Shown one piece after another: positions 32,752 to 44,990 of a stretch of 64,000 bases of DNA (positions are counted from its first letter, which is position 1; each line of letters starts with the position of its first letter). Source of the stretch: Adiantum capillus-veneris (lineage: Eukaryota; Streptophyta; Polypodiopsida; Polypodiales; Pteridaceae); the NCBI GenBank assembly GCA_014529385.2, contig CM043942.1:5001-69000 (forward strand), in the 5' to 3' direction. The notes under the pieces were generated by a model. That model was given only the letters and a program-made list of their open reading frames with translations, made no database searches and was not told the origin of the DNA. The position numbers and the translations under genes are program-made.

Positions 32752-33532
32752 ACCTACACATTGCAGCCCTCAGACCTTATTCATCCCATTCATCATATGT
32801 GCAACCGAGTTGGTTGCTCCCTGTGGTAAGGTACACATTCTTACCAAACCTAAAGGTGTCTTCATGGTTGTCAAGTCTCTACTTTCAATCGCAAGATTAA
32901 ATTGATCATACCCTGGGTAGACATCTCCCATTGAGAAGATTGCCCTTCCTGCAAACACCTCTGTAAACTCATCCACAATTGGATCTGTACCTACATTTCT
33001 AATTGTCACCTTGTTCTTTGGCTGCATATCTTGGATGAAGCATAGAGCACCATTCTTCTTTGGGATTGTGAACCATCTACTTGAGTATGGAGCACAAGAA
33101 GGCTCCAAAATTCCCATTTTAATCTTGTGATTTGATAGATCTACTAATTTTGGTAAATGAGCCTTTGGAACAGGAATAGGTCGTAGATTCCATGCACATG
33201 AGGTATCGTAAAAATTACTATTGGAGCTACGACAGAAGGATCAACGCATTCTATCTCATGTGGCTCAAATGCAAAAGCCTTACCATGTTTTGAAAGCATT
33301 TCTGTGAAGCACTTTGTCTCCTCTTGTGTTAGAAACTCCTCGCATCCAATTTGCAACTCATGAAAAGAATCCTTTGTGAAGATGTGCTCGATATTTTTAG
33401 GATTCCTCAAACTTGATTGCAAAGAAGCCTGCTCAATCTTTTCCTTGTTGTTGGGTGGTAAGGGTGAAGCTACTGGTTTCATCTTCTTTGTTACACTCTT
33501 GTATTTAGCTTCAACATGGACTTCTGGGCCAA
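32752..33532 (-). pseudogene. Fungal-type-like Ty3 RT remnant (unit B)
   Basis: The same remnant as at 23350-24130, with the same frameshift and the same end before YxDD, so the truncation predates the duplication. Confidence 0.65.
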
Positions 33533-35173
33533 TTGCTTGGTTGCTAGTTTGGTACCAAAACAGGACACGTAAGTGTTCTTTTTTTACAAATTTAAATTAA
33601 ATGCTACTTGCATTACACAGTTTATTTAAGAAAACCCTCTTTGATATTCTTAAATATGTTAGCTAGAGGGTCTTTTAAAAATATAACCTTGCATTTTAGA
33701 TTCTACCATGATCAAGAACTATACTCATCTAGTTAAGACTGCGATTAATGGTTTTAAGAAATTGACTTTATAAGCTCAAGAAAAAATGAAGAGACCTTGT
33801 AGAAACTTTTAGGTGCCTTTTTCACAATTTTGCTATAGACAATTGAAAGTTTCAAGTGCAAGAAAATTGACTTGGGAGTATAAAATAATGGAAATCTCTA
33901 TGTGTTTGATATAGCCATTTCAAGCATATCGTTGTATACAAAGAAAAATATATTTTTGATGTATTTGTGAGTTTTAAAAAGTGATGCATTGCTTACCCTT
34001 TCCATCTAGGACTCAAGGTGGCAAGTAGAAGGGCTTTGGTATGCAACAATTATTGGATTATTTTAGATATTCAAAACAACATAAGAGAGAACTTTGATAT
34101 TTTCATTATTGAGACATAAACATTCAAAACCTCAAATAATATCAAACTTTCTATGTAGATCAACTAAATGTATCAAAGTACATGGTACATGCACAATTGG
34201 GGTGCCCAAAACCTTGGTTTTAATGTTATTCTGGAGAACTTAAGATTTTCAAGTATTTTTTCACGATAAAAAATTCAAGATAGAGTTCAAGAAACGAGAT
34301 TTAATTGAGTTAGGGAGCCCAAAAAATACATAGTTTCTTGGTTTCAACATATACAGTCATTTATAGTTGTCAAATTGCACTAGAATAGCCCCAATTCCAT
34401 GAGGGTAGCTTTGGAAGACCAAAATTAGGCTCTAATTCAACACGTGCTCAAGTATGAAATTATGTCTATAACTTGCATGTGACTTGGAAACTTGTCTTTA
34501 AAGTAAATTCCATTGTTTTGTAACACTAAGTGCTAACACTTGGCTTTTATAAACATAAAAAGGGCCATCTCTACAAAAAGATAGAAGGATTTTATGATTT
34601 TTTTGGCAAAACAACTTGAAATTTTACCAAAATTTATGACTTAGAACTTACCAGAATTCTATCCATACGGATTGTATTTTGACATGGAGAAAAATTGAGT
34701 GCTTTCTTTCCCTCATTACCAACCTATGGTATAAGCAAGGTATAAAAAACTTCTTTCTATCTTGACAAATAAATTGTCACAACCTGGAAGGAAAACAGGA
34801 CACTTAAGTGTCCAATTACAGAACTAGTCTTGAAGACTTCTATGATCTTATACATTTCCATAGAGTATACTTCCACAACTTTGTTCCCAAGATGCAAACT
34901 AAACTCTATTATAGCATCAAGATCAGCCATAGTATTTACAAAAGAAACTTGCTCGCACAAACCCAAAACATTTCTGGTAGGCTCTTACAACCCACTCTCC
35001 TTCATACCTTTTTGTACATTATGTACATACTGCCTCTCACATATCCTCAAATCTTCTAGGTTTCATAAAACATATTGATCCATTCCTTGCTACCAAGGAG
35101 CGTGCTAAAAACAATTCATTTATTTTTGGATCATGCAAGACTCTTTTTCTTTCTGTACCACTGCAATCCTGCT

Positions 35174-35506
35174 CTACAATGGTACTTGGCCAAAACCCAT
35201 CATTTCCCTATGATCATGAAACTCTTTACTCACCTTTGGTAGAGGATGATCTCTGAGGCTCTCATGATTTCTTTCATGATTTACACAAACTATCAGAAAT
35301 TGAACAACATGTTTACCATCTTTGCTTCGTGCCCTGGCATAAGCCGAAGCATCATACATTAGCTTTGTTTCCATTCGAACTCCCACAATGTAGCGTTGTC
35401 CAAGGATAAGATGGTAGCAAGAGATGACATTGCTGATAAGATGTTGCTCAAATACTTTCAACCTCTGCACCGTACTCCAAACCGAGTCGAAGCTCGAAAA
35501 CTCCAA
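35174..35506 (-). pseudogene. Unrecognised ORF (unit B), shortened by TAG
   Basis: The counterpart of 25736-26122. A TAG replaces CAG after residue 110; the remainder down to about 35121 is still alignable. If the ORF ever encoded a protein, this copy is truncated. Confidence 0.3.
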
Positions 35507-35514
35507 AATGGTGC

Positions 35515-37215
35515 ACTAACTAAGGTGATCAACCCAGTACGAAATCGACCCCTGTGGAAATTATACTACTAATATATTGGCAGCCAAAGCTCTGATTGCC
35601 AATATGAAAAGACAGACACGTTCCACTAAGTGAGCACTTTAGGCCCTACATTCACTTCATCTCTAATCCCATACCTATAGTTGCCCAATCCGTTACAAAT
35701 CTACAATCAAGCCCAAATTCAAACTGACATAACTTCTTCACCATAGCTCTAATTGACGAGCTGTAAAGACAGGCATGTAGATCACTTCAAAGACTAAAAT
35801 TCTAGCCCATAAGATCCTAGTGTTCATTACCTCAAATATACCCATGTTTTGTATCAAAAACATAGGGTTTGCCCCCCTAAAGCCACATTTGACATAAAAG
35901 TAGCTTGCTATCAAGCCCTAAACAATGACCAATTATCATCTAAGCTTCAATAAAACACATTGTGCATCCGTCTATTATTTTTATCATCATGGAAGTGGAG
36001 CTTCACGGCACCGTGTGAGTCCTCTCTCTCATATGGATAACGACAACAACGATGTATGCGCAACGATGGCGCTGTTGTTGCCCCCTTAAGCGTGCATTTA
36101 CACTCAACAAAAGGGTGGGCCTCATTGGCCAGTGCATGTGAATCATTGCACACATAAAATTCCACATCATCAGGCAATTGTCACCACCATCTTCCAAACC
36201 CAACCAGGTATGATCGCGTATGCGAGCGTGCCACCACGGGCACCAAGCACTACCGCATAGCGTTGCCAAGCTAATTGCCCAATGCTCACGCTATAGCCAC
36301 GGGGCCTAGGGTAAGATTCCCTCCTAACTTTTTGTAAAACCCTTTTCCTTAATATAGACCCTCTTTTTAGGGGCCCTTTGCACTTGCATCGCTCACTACT
36401 CATTGATCCAGTTGCCATGCCGTAAAAACCCCATGGAAGACCTCCTTGTCTGCTTCAAAACTTTATGACCTCACCACATTTTCAATTTTTCGGTCCCTTC
36501 AATCGGGGCCACCAAAAACGAGAAAACCCATCTAATGCCACAACTTCGGCAAGCGTCTAATGCCACGGCGTCGACAACCGTCATCAAACTCCGACTTCAA
36601 TAAGTCCTTGATATGTGCTCCATTTGATGAGCGGTCACTTCCTATGTTCTTCTCATGCTGCATACTACCCATATAGACCGTAGCAAAGTTCAAAAGATCT
36701 CTGATGGCATGCACACTGAGGCGACCAAACTCGCATACACCTGGCTCCTGGCAAAACTTCAAGTGGCTATCGCTTAACCGTCTAAAGTCCAATTGTCGAT
36801 CCAAAAAGGCCAAGGTGTAGCACAAACAGAGCACTTAAGATCTATGTATACATTCCACCTCTGATCACCATCTGCATTCGGGCTCTCTTGCAAAAATCTA
36901 CAACATCCTCCGTCTTCAAACCTGCATATCTTTCAAGCCGTAGCTCCAATTGAGGAGCCGTCCAGATAGGCTCGTAGATCATTCCAAGGGCCACATTTCT
37001 CACTCCCATTTTTGGAGTTTTGACACTTTGACCAGCCATCTTCTATACACACCCTATCAAGGCATGTTTGCCTTGAAAACCTCATAAAGCACACATTTCT
37101 ACTGCAAATTATATATCCTTGTTGGCCTTCAGACTTGCGTTATCACGTTGACCTGCACCTATGAGCACACAAAATTGCAGGTAGCACACTTTCTACTATC
37201 AACCAGATTTGGCTA
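35515..37215. other. Unexplained sequence, unit B counterpart
   Basis: Counterpart of 26130-27830, including the open frames at 35947-36177, 36532-36834 and 36842-37039 and the recurring motif. Confidence 0.3.
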
Positions 37216-37850
37216 CACTAACGCTCTCCCCTTTCTTGAGTGATTCATATCTATTGTGATTTGGTTGATATGTGATTGTTGAAGCAACTTTGCATCTTGT
37301 TGGACATATCCTGCAACCAACATGCATCAAGAAACAACATTCCAAACAGAAAGGTTTCTTGAGGACATTGCAATTGGCATACGCATCAACCAAAACATGA
37401 TCAAGCAAGATGTTTCTACAACAACCTCTAAAAAACAATATGGTCGTGAATTCTCTCACCAATGTTAACGACATGCACAATGCAAGAGGAGCTTCAAGGT
37501 GCAAGTATAGAAAATTCTATCCGGAAACAGGCATTCACTATAAAGTTGATGAAAACAGTCCATATCTTCTTTGCCAACAAAGTCATGTTGGGCATCTCCT
37601 ACAATCAACACATCCAAGAAATGACATTTTGTGCCATATAAAATGTTTGCCATATTTAGCAATCTAAGAGATGACATTCATACATGAAGCTTATGAAGAC
37701 CCTTCATGCTTTTGCAACATAAAGGTGAGAGATCGATCAAAATGTTTTTATGCTTCCGCAAGGATGCCAGCATTTGGCATACATATCGACCAAAGCACTA
37801 CCAAGCAAGACAAGTTTCTTCAATTGCCCCTGACTAGAAATCTCATAGTG
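37216..37850 (-). pseudogene. PPR gene fragment
   Basis: In several minus-strand frames, pieces of pentatricopeptide repeats are clear. Near 37820 is KLVLLGSALVDMYAKC, near 37640 NVISW, at 37570-37470 ECLFPDRIFYTCTLKL followed by GERIHDHIV, and near 37410-37370 RNILLDHVLVDAYANC. The order matches consecutive PPR motifs of the PLS class, whose usual role is organelle RNA editing or processing. Stops and frameshifts occur between every piece. It may derive from the same gene as 41670-42000. Confidence 0.6.
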
Positions 37851-38548
37851 AATTAAATTGATAGGACCCAAGACTTGGGTAATAATGTGCTCTACAACGC
37901 AATTACGTTGCTTTTAGGCTCAGTCTCTGAATACATGCTGCCTCTCATGGGGGCTGATCCAAGGAATACCTAGCCTCTAGGGGGTGTACATACGTGGCCT
38001 AAAATGAGAACTCCAACATCACAAAGGTTGGGCACAATAAGGACCCCTACTTGACTCCCAAGGAGATTATAAAAGCAGGAGCCGAACAAACTCAATCAAC
38101 CCAACCCAATGTATGTACAATCAAGAGCCTCAAAACGAAACATACTGAACCTAAACCAAGAATACAATGTCGTGAACAAGACTTTGCAATAGGCAACACT
38201 AAGATTGCATCGTTCTCATTTGTCGTCTTAGTGATTTGAGTTTATGAATGGATGATACTTTTGATGCATGCATGAAGGTGCAAAAGTCGTGGCCTATACA
38301 ATGTTTAGGATACTTATGTTTCTGATGCCCATCATTATGCTTAGCAAAATTAAAATTGTCAAGGATGCTCTCGCTATACATTAGTTTGTGGTTATCGTCT
38401 TATCAAACTCAAGAACTCTACCATCCTTGGCTTCCAAAACCGTTGTTTATCCTAAATGTCTTGCATAACAAAAGCTTTCCATTAGTTATACTAAGGAGAA
38501 AACCCATTTTATATGGATAAAGATGGTAAGCATAAGAATATGTTCACC

Positions 38549-38620
38549 AACTACATAGACAATGAAAAAAATTGGAAAAATCGCTTACAACTACATAGAC
38601 AATGAAAAAAATTGGAAAAA
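38549..38620. repeat. Two-copy tandem repeat
   Basis: CAACTACATAGACAATGAAA followed by an A-rich end is present twice at a spacing of 39 bases. Confidence 0.85.
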
Positions 38621-40783
38621 TGTATTTAGAAACAAGTTCCCGAGTTTTGTAAATCTACTCTGGTGAGTGATGTTGGGTGGATACGTGCACACCCTTGAGG
38701 TTTGTCGTAGATACGTGCACACGCTCCCGAGTGCACGCGTCGATAGTGCCCACACAAGTTTGAGAGGTGTTAAGCAAGATAAACCACGTTGCTTTGATCT
38801 CATAGTGTTCACACTTGAGCATCACAAACAACGAGAGGGCCAGTTTTCTCTTTTGAAGAAGAGGATGAAGTCTCTTCTCACGTGAAAAGTGTACGATTGA
38901 CCACCCTAGCGCTCTCTCTCTCTCTCTCTCTCTCCATGCCCCTTTTTTTCAATCGTTTTTCCTAAATTCCTTTGTAATTGCTAAGGCAATAATGAGTTTC
39001 TCTAGTTTACGATAGAGAATTGTTGAGCCAAATTGATTGGGAAGTTGATCGTGCCATGTTCTACGTAATGCTTTTTAACGATCACTTGTGGAGCATTCAA
39101 GGACAACATTCACAATAGTTGTCTCTACAAATGATGGTAAAACCTACCATCCACATGGAGGACTCATGATGTCGAGGAGATTAACCATGGTCAAATGTGC
39201 AAACCATTTCCGTCTATAGTTGTTGATGCCTCAAGAGTGCAACTCGATGTTCTTTTTCTAAATCTAATTTTGTGGAAATTCCCAAAATATCCCTCAAGTT
39301 CCAAAAATTCCCCATATACCCCTAGTATTTTGTCATAAATTCCCAAAATGCCCTTCAAATTTTCCAAAATTCTCAAAATACCCTAGTTGTTAGAGTAAAT
39401 TTTTCCAAAACCAAAAAATTTTACAGCTTTTCATAAGAAGACTATTGTCTACCATACAAGATGCTAAAACTAGAATTGGAGTCGGTTATGTAGGCTTTGG
39501 AGATGAATTGCTTCATCATTTTTAGACATAATTGAATTTTTTGCTAGACAATCTCTGACAAATTACATGCTAAGCCCTCAAAAATGGATCTCAATTGTCA
39601 AAAAGGAATAAAGATTAGAAAATCTTGAACAATCAAACTAAAGTAAATACAAGGGTATTTTGGAAATTTCCACACACTAGGTGGGTATTTTGGTAATGTT
39701 TCTTAAAAATATAGTTGTGTCCGTCTCAGTGCTCGAAAAAAACCTAGGTTTAGTGTAATCCCACCTACAAATTTTGAAATATACCTCTAAATTTTATATT
39801 TGAAGGTGAGAAAACCTACAAAATTGTGAAAAAATTAGTGTAATTCGGTGTAAAAACCTTCAAATTTTGTCGATTTACCTCTGTTGTTTCACAAATGTAG
39901 GTTTGCCAAGTTTTTCGAAAAAAGTTTTTTTCGAGCACTGGTCCGTCTGCTCACCTCCACTCCGTGGGATGTGCATGCTCCTATTGTTTTGTCCTCCTCT
40001 GCGGGTCTTGCATGACCTACAACAAATTTCCATGCCCACCACCCTCCCTTGCCACCTGCCTTGTTGCTTAGCCTTTTTCCTTCGACTTTGAAAAGAAATG
40101 GGATCTTTGTGCGATATACGTGCTAGATACCCTTTAGTAAATCCCCAACCCAACGTTAGTGCCACATATTTGGGGTTTCACTTGTTTTCTTCAAGGCACG
40201 CTCGGAATGTCACCTTGATTTTGCAATTCTAGCCAATTCAAAATACACTAGTACTATGGTTTTTTGGTGAGCATTGAACCAAAAATTATTATGCTCTTTT
40301 TTCCACTATGACTCAATTGACACAAAGTATGCTACACGATGTGCCCACCTCCAACGTCTCAAAGATTGTTTTACCACCTCATCACCTACAATCATAGTGC
40401 AAGAAACTAGTTGACCGTGCTATTTGGTTGGATCATCAAATGTTGCGTTGGTCAATTAGAGAAAACCTAGTATGCTAGTTTAGCTTGCACCCTTGGCTCT
40501 CCTCCTCTCTATATTGCACCATGTTGATGTATCTTTCTTAATGTATCATCATCTATGATGGAATTTGATGTTCATGTGGCCTTTTTAAGTTTTGTTGTTT
40601 TGTCATGTCCGAAGCAGCTAGCATGGTTAGACCTCCATGAGCTAAGTACTGGGTTCGAAGGCAATCAAGTGACTCTGTACGTTCATAACAACGTTCAATG
40701 TATTGTTTTGCCGAGATATGTATGATTTGCTAAAAAAGAAAAATGTTGTATGAAGATAAAAAATTTTATGGGTCTATCATTGA

Positions 40784-40960
40784 AGAAGGGTACTAGGGTA
40801 AAGAAGCCGCCCCCCAAAGGGAGGACGTAGCTATTGTCTACATAAGTACAAAGTTGCACTAGTGGTAGGACAAGGAAGGGTACTAGGGTAAAGAAGCCGC
40901 CCCGAAAGGGAGGACGTAGCTATTGTCTACATAAGTACAAAGTTGCACTACTGGTAGGAC
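40784..40960. repeat. Two-copy tandem repeat of about 89 bases
   Basis: The unit starts GAAGGGTACTAGGGTAAAGA and ends with TTGCACTA(G/C)TGGTAGGAC; copies at about 40784-40872 and 40874-40960 differ at very few positions. Confidence 0.9.
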
Positions 40961-41669
40961 GTGGTTTAGGCCAATACACTATGAATCTTGAGCGTTGAAT
41001 GACGGGTCCGAGCCCCCATGGCACAATGACTCTTTTCAGGCCCCTTAGCGGTTCACTTTCCATCCCGAGTTTTGATACAAGGAGTTTGCATTTCATTGCC
41101 ATTCTGCGTCTGCATTTCTCTACCTACGCTCAAATTTTTGTTGTGTGTAGGGTTTCTTCTCTACTTTCAAATACACCTCTCCAAGGCGAAAATGGTGCAA
41201 CATCCTCTGAGAACGACGTATCCTTTCTTAGGTAGCCTCCTATTGGGGCTTTTACCCTAACTAGTGTTGAGTGTCTGTCTTTCCAAACAATAGGGAGCCC
41301 TTCAAATCCAAACACTTACTTTTCTTGCCTTGCAGGACCACTTCTGAACGGTAGACAGGACAAGGCAAAAGGTAAGAGAAACCTTGAAATGTTTCCCTTT
41401 GGTTCGTTCTTTATTATTTTGCTAAGGATGCATGTTTTTAAACTACAATACTCTCTCTCCCCCCCCTCTCCCCCCCTCCGCATAGGCCGCTTCTCTTCTC
41501 TCTTCCCTTATCTCTACGACGTTGTATTTGGGAGCTACAGAGCATACACGTTGACAATTATGCTATATTCTAGGAGCTACAGAGCACACACATCGAAAGA
41601 GTTTTTGGCATATGTCAGGGAGTGGAGCTGGAATCCCTCCCCCTTTTATTATATATATATAAACATCTT

Positions 41670-41997
41670 GTGTAATGCCACATGCCCTCAAGATGCAAGT
41701 ATGCATTGCATTTGGAGAGATTCCCTCTCTTTGCATCTCCTAAAAGTAGTCCACAGTTTTCGTGACCCGGACCCTTACCATCACGATGCAAGCGTATGTG
41801 ATTGCATCTTGAGACACCCTTGCTGCATCTGCCGAAAACATCCTAGAGCTTCTTGACCAAGTTTGGCGTATCCCATAATCAATGCATTCCATGAGACAAC
41901 ATCCCAGACAAGAAGCTCCTCAATCACTTTTTGTGCTTTATGAAGTGCGCCACATTTGACATACATGTCAACCAAGTGAGTGCCAAGCATGAGATCA

Positions 41998-42000
<3 letters not shown>
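41670..42000 (-). pseudogene. PPR gene fragment
   Basis: Reading leftwards: LGTHLVDMYVKCGALHKAQKV, then WDVVSWNALIMGYAKLGQEALG and CFRQMQQ. A frameshift follows and VSQDAITYACIVM appears in another frame; then EMQREGISPNAMHTCILRACG near 41700. These are two to three PPR motifs of the kind abundant in land plants. The 5' side runs straight into an AG/CT microsatellite (42000-42048). No intact gene is possible. Confidence 0.7.

Positions 42001-42048
<48 letters not shown>
41999..42048 (+). repeat. (AG)n microsatellite
   Basis: About 25 perfect AG units bordering the PPR fragment. Confidence 0.95.
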
Positions 42049-42049
<1 letters not shown>

Positions 42050-42059
42050 CCATGGAAGC

Positions 42060-43430
42060 TTTGGACTATTTTTGGTTGTTCTTGTCTCGTGTTAGTTGAG
42101 CTTCAAGGAACACCTGCCTGAAGTAGGAGGTACTGAAACATGTGCAAGGGGAGAGATCAGAATCCCTTACCCCATTATATATAGTATAGAGTATAGATAG
42201 ATAGTGAAAAAACCTGAAAAAACAACATAATTTTCTAAAATTTCCTCTCGACAAATTCAAGAAAAGAAATTTTATCTATTTGGAAACATGATTTTTTCCG
42301 CACACTAATGGAGACCCGGAGTATGAAGTTCCGCACACTAGTGGAGACCTAAACTGTGTGAAAAAACAGGTCCTGTTTTTGGCTTTTTCAACCTTTTGCA
42401 ACTATACCACTCTAGAATTCATGTTTGTGAGGTCTATAATGCTAGAGAACTATCTTTAGTAGTCCTCAACATGTAAGTTATGTCACATTACAAAAATTGT
42501 CAAATCCTGTTATGACCAAATTGTAAGTTATGACCAAATTACAAAAATTGTCAAATCCTGTTTCTTAGCCAATTTTAGCTCTTCCATGATTTTTTTGGTG
42601 ACTTTCATGATATCCAAATGTAGTTTTGATTTTCTATGTCGCATATTGTAACATAAAGTTAATATTCCTTGAGTTTTGGGGCACCTAATACCCTATATTG
42701 CATAATAGACAACGATGGTTGATTTTTTTTTAATTATAGAAGAAAACGAAACATTCTAGTATATCAAGTATAGATTTTTCAATATTGTTAGTTTCTTGTG
42801 ACAACCATATCTAGTCATAAGGATCAAATTTGGCTAGATACTGAATAGTTTCTATGGGATTCTACAACTCATAATGTTGAACCCAGTTTTTCATGTTTGT
42901 TGTATTTAGCACTTCATCTTTGTCCCCAAGATTCCCCTTGGTAAGAGATGTATTATTTTTTTGACATGCTCCATGGCTCCTTATGAACCTAAAGGACAAT
43001 AGGGAACTAAGAAAACATGCATATATTATTTGTATTGAGCGTGGCTCTAGAAACTTTGATGATAGGTTTGCAGAATGGTAAAAATTCAACTTTTTTGTAC
43101 CTATTTCTTTTGGCAAAACAAAAAATAGTGAGTGAGAAGCAATCATATGTTCTTATCACCAACCCATTGAAGTTAACTAGGGAATATATCTCAAGTCCTA
43201 CAAAAACCCTTAATCTTATTTTTATGCAACAAAACGTAAGAAATGATTGTTTTGATGAAAATATATTGGTCCATCAACTTTGGAGGCTTGGTGTGACCAA
43301 AAGATGAGAAATCTTACAAGTTTCTTATTTTTTCCATGTGTAGTAGGCCTTGAACCGTAACCTCATGAAAGGATTTTACAAAATGAGTACATCTACTATG
43401 GTTTTGGAGGTTTTTTTCAAAACCCTGAAA
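42060..43430. other. AT-rich spacer, no gene seen
   Basis: Contains small direct repeats: CCGCACACTA(A/G)TGGAGACC at about 42298 and 42333, and TTACAAAAATTGTCAAATCC at about 42488 and 42539. The short frames at 42862-43307 are chance. Confidence 0.4.
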
Positions 43431-43593
43431 TGTTCGGATACGGGTCCTACGGGCAGGGCTCTACCCTAAAGGGGGGTCACGGACCCCGGCCACGGGCCAG
43501 CTAGAAGTGTGGACAGGGGATCCTAGGGCTAAGAGCCTATAATTATGGGCTGTTGGGTGGAGGATCCAGGTCTCTAGCTCCTGGGTTCTCACA
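43431..43593 (+). repeat. Short LTR of chromovirus family, 5' end
   Basis: A 163-base LTR beginning TGTTCGGATACGGG and ending TTCTCACA, followed by a primer-binding site. It shares blocks with the other short LTRs (GTGTGGACAGGGGATCC, CTAGGGC, GGAGGATCCAGG). No 3' partner is found in the window. Confidence 0.85.
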
Positions 43594-43594
43594 T

Positions 43595-43611
43595 TGGTAT
43601 CAGAGCAAGGT
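43595..43611 (+). other. Primer-binding site, initiator-Met type
   Basis: TGGTATCAGAGCAAGGT one base after the LTR end. Confidence 0.85.
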
Positions 43612-43677
43612 GGAGAGGAGGAGGCAGCAAGGAACGATGGAGGAGGGATTGCAAGCATGGTCTTCCCTCTCCCTCTT

Positions 43678-43734
<57 letters not shown>

Positions 43735-44570
43735 GGATGGACTCCCTTTCATGGCGAGCTTGGATCGGCAGGCAGCCACGCCGGATCAAGAAAAAAGAAG
43801 GCCGGAGGGAATTGCATGCAAGCAAGGGCCGTGTGCAGCATCTACAAGTTGGGTAGAGCACGACGAAATTGTCCGTGTGTAGGAATCCCAAGTCAGGGAA
43901 GAGGAAAACTTCGCCCTGCTTAAAATCGGACCAGAATACCATCATTGGAAGCGCCTTGAGAAGGTGGGGAAGTTTTGACACTGTCGGGACTTCTAATTGT
44001 GGCTCCAGCGAGAGATATCTCCACCTTTGCATCGCGCAGAGTCGCCGACTCTGTTGCAGGTAAAAAACTCATTTAAAAAAAAATAAAAATTAGGGCTCCA
44101 TAAGGTGGGCGGCCTTTGCAAGAGATGGTTCATACACAGTTTTGGGCGGCAAGCTTGCAATCGACCCTATTACTCCCATCTTCTACTCGGTGGACGCAAA
44201 CGAGCACACGTTCCGGTTGATTGGGGATAGCTCTACATTTGGAAGCTGCTGCAAAACCAGATTTCAAAGTTTAGAAAGGCCGGAATTTGGTCGGAAATTT
44301 TTCACCGTTTTGGCATATTGCATACGATGCAAGCCAAATCGCCGGCAACTGCCAATTGATCGGTGTTTTCAAGTTCCTCACCGGCTGCAAGTTGATCGTT
44401 CTTTTCAACTTAATCGTTGCCTTTACTTTTGAGATTTCTCTCGATGGAAATTCGAATGCACAAATTATGTGGCCGACAAGGTCGGGACGCTTCGAGACGA
44501 GTCATGTGATTCAGGTACGCACTAAATTTTGCAGCATACTTTGTTTGCAAAGAATTAATGTCTTGATTCA
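43612..44570 (+). mobile_element. Leader of short-LTR element
   Basis: Non-coding leader following the primer site. It includes a (CT)25 microsatellite at 43681-43731. Stretches such as TTGATCGTTCTTTTCAACTT resemble in layout, but not closely in sequence, the leaders of the related chromoviruses. No chromovirus gag follows, so the element is incomplete, or the region was joined to family C by rearrangement. Confidence 0.5.
43681..43731 (+). repeat. (CT)n microsatellite
   Basis: Twenty-five perfect CT units inside the leader. Confidence 0.95.
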
Positions 44571-44699
44571 AGGATCACAATCAGGCATGGTCTTGAGTAC
44601 ACAATCCCTCGACACCACACGCGAGTCGGAGGTTGATTGTTCATACAACGGCAACTCAGGCAGGGCCTGTGAATACGGTATTCGGCAAGGCCGACCGCT

Positions 44700-44990
44700 C
44701 ATTATGTGGAGGAAAGCAAGATTTTTGGGAGCATGGCTCCATGCATTGGATGCATAATCTTGTCCAAGCCATTGCAGCTTGCTAAGGAGGAGGGTTAGAA
44801 ACAATTTAGGAGCAAGGCTCCCTAAAGCAACACTCCAATAAACCGGTTTGTGTCTTACGTCGGTTGTTCAATTCTGATCTCTCCTCGTTGTGCTATCTCG
44901 AGGCGGAGGAAAGAAAGATTTCTGGGAGCACGGCTCCATGAATTGGATGCATACTCATTTCCAAGCCATTGCAGCTTGCTAAGAAGCAGG
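44700..44990. repeat. Diverged direct repeat of about 85 bases
   Basis: GGAGCATGGCTCCATG...GGATGCATA...CCAAGCCATTGCAGCTTGCTAAG at about 44705-44790 recurs at about 44905-44985 with scattered changes. Confidence 0.75.

Larger units (their letters stand above)
27833..37215. repeat. Large tandem duplication, unit B
   Basis: The second direct copy. It starts abruptly at 27833 with the same ATCCATAATTG sequence found at 19293, joined to the end of unit A by two bases (AG at 27831-27832). It retains the 0.8-kb part lost from unit A (29531-30332), so it is closer to the ancestral state, and its right edge at 37215 continues into unique sequence. Confidence 0.92.
37860..41660. other. Decayed spacer, no gene recognised
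   Basis: Mostly AT-rich sequence without coding frames. It includes short direct duplications (38549-38620 and 40784-40960), a CT microsatellite at about 38908-38933, and repeated GATACGTGCACAC at 38678 and 38711. Short ORFs at 38667-38885, 39875-40165 and 41389-41856 do not resemble proteins. Confidence 0.4.

Noticed and set aside
41389-41856. 155-codon plus-strand ORF
   Set aside because: It is antisense to the PPR fragment and includes a CT-rich tract; the PPR signal on the other strand explains the openness.
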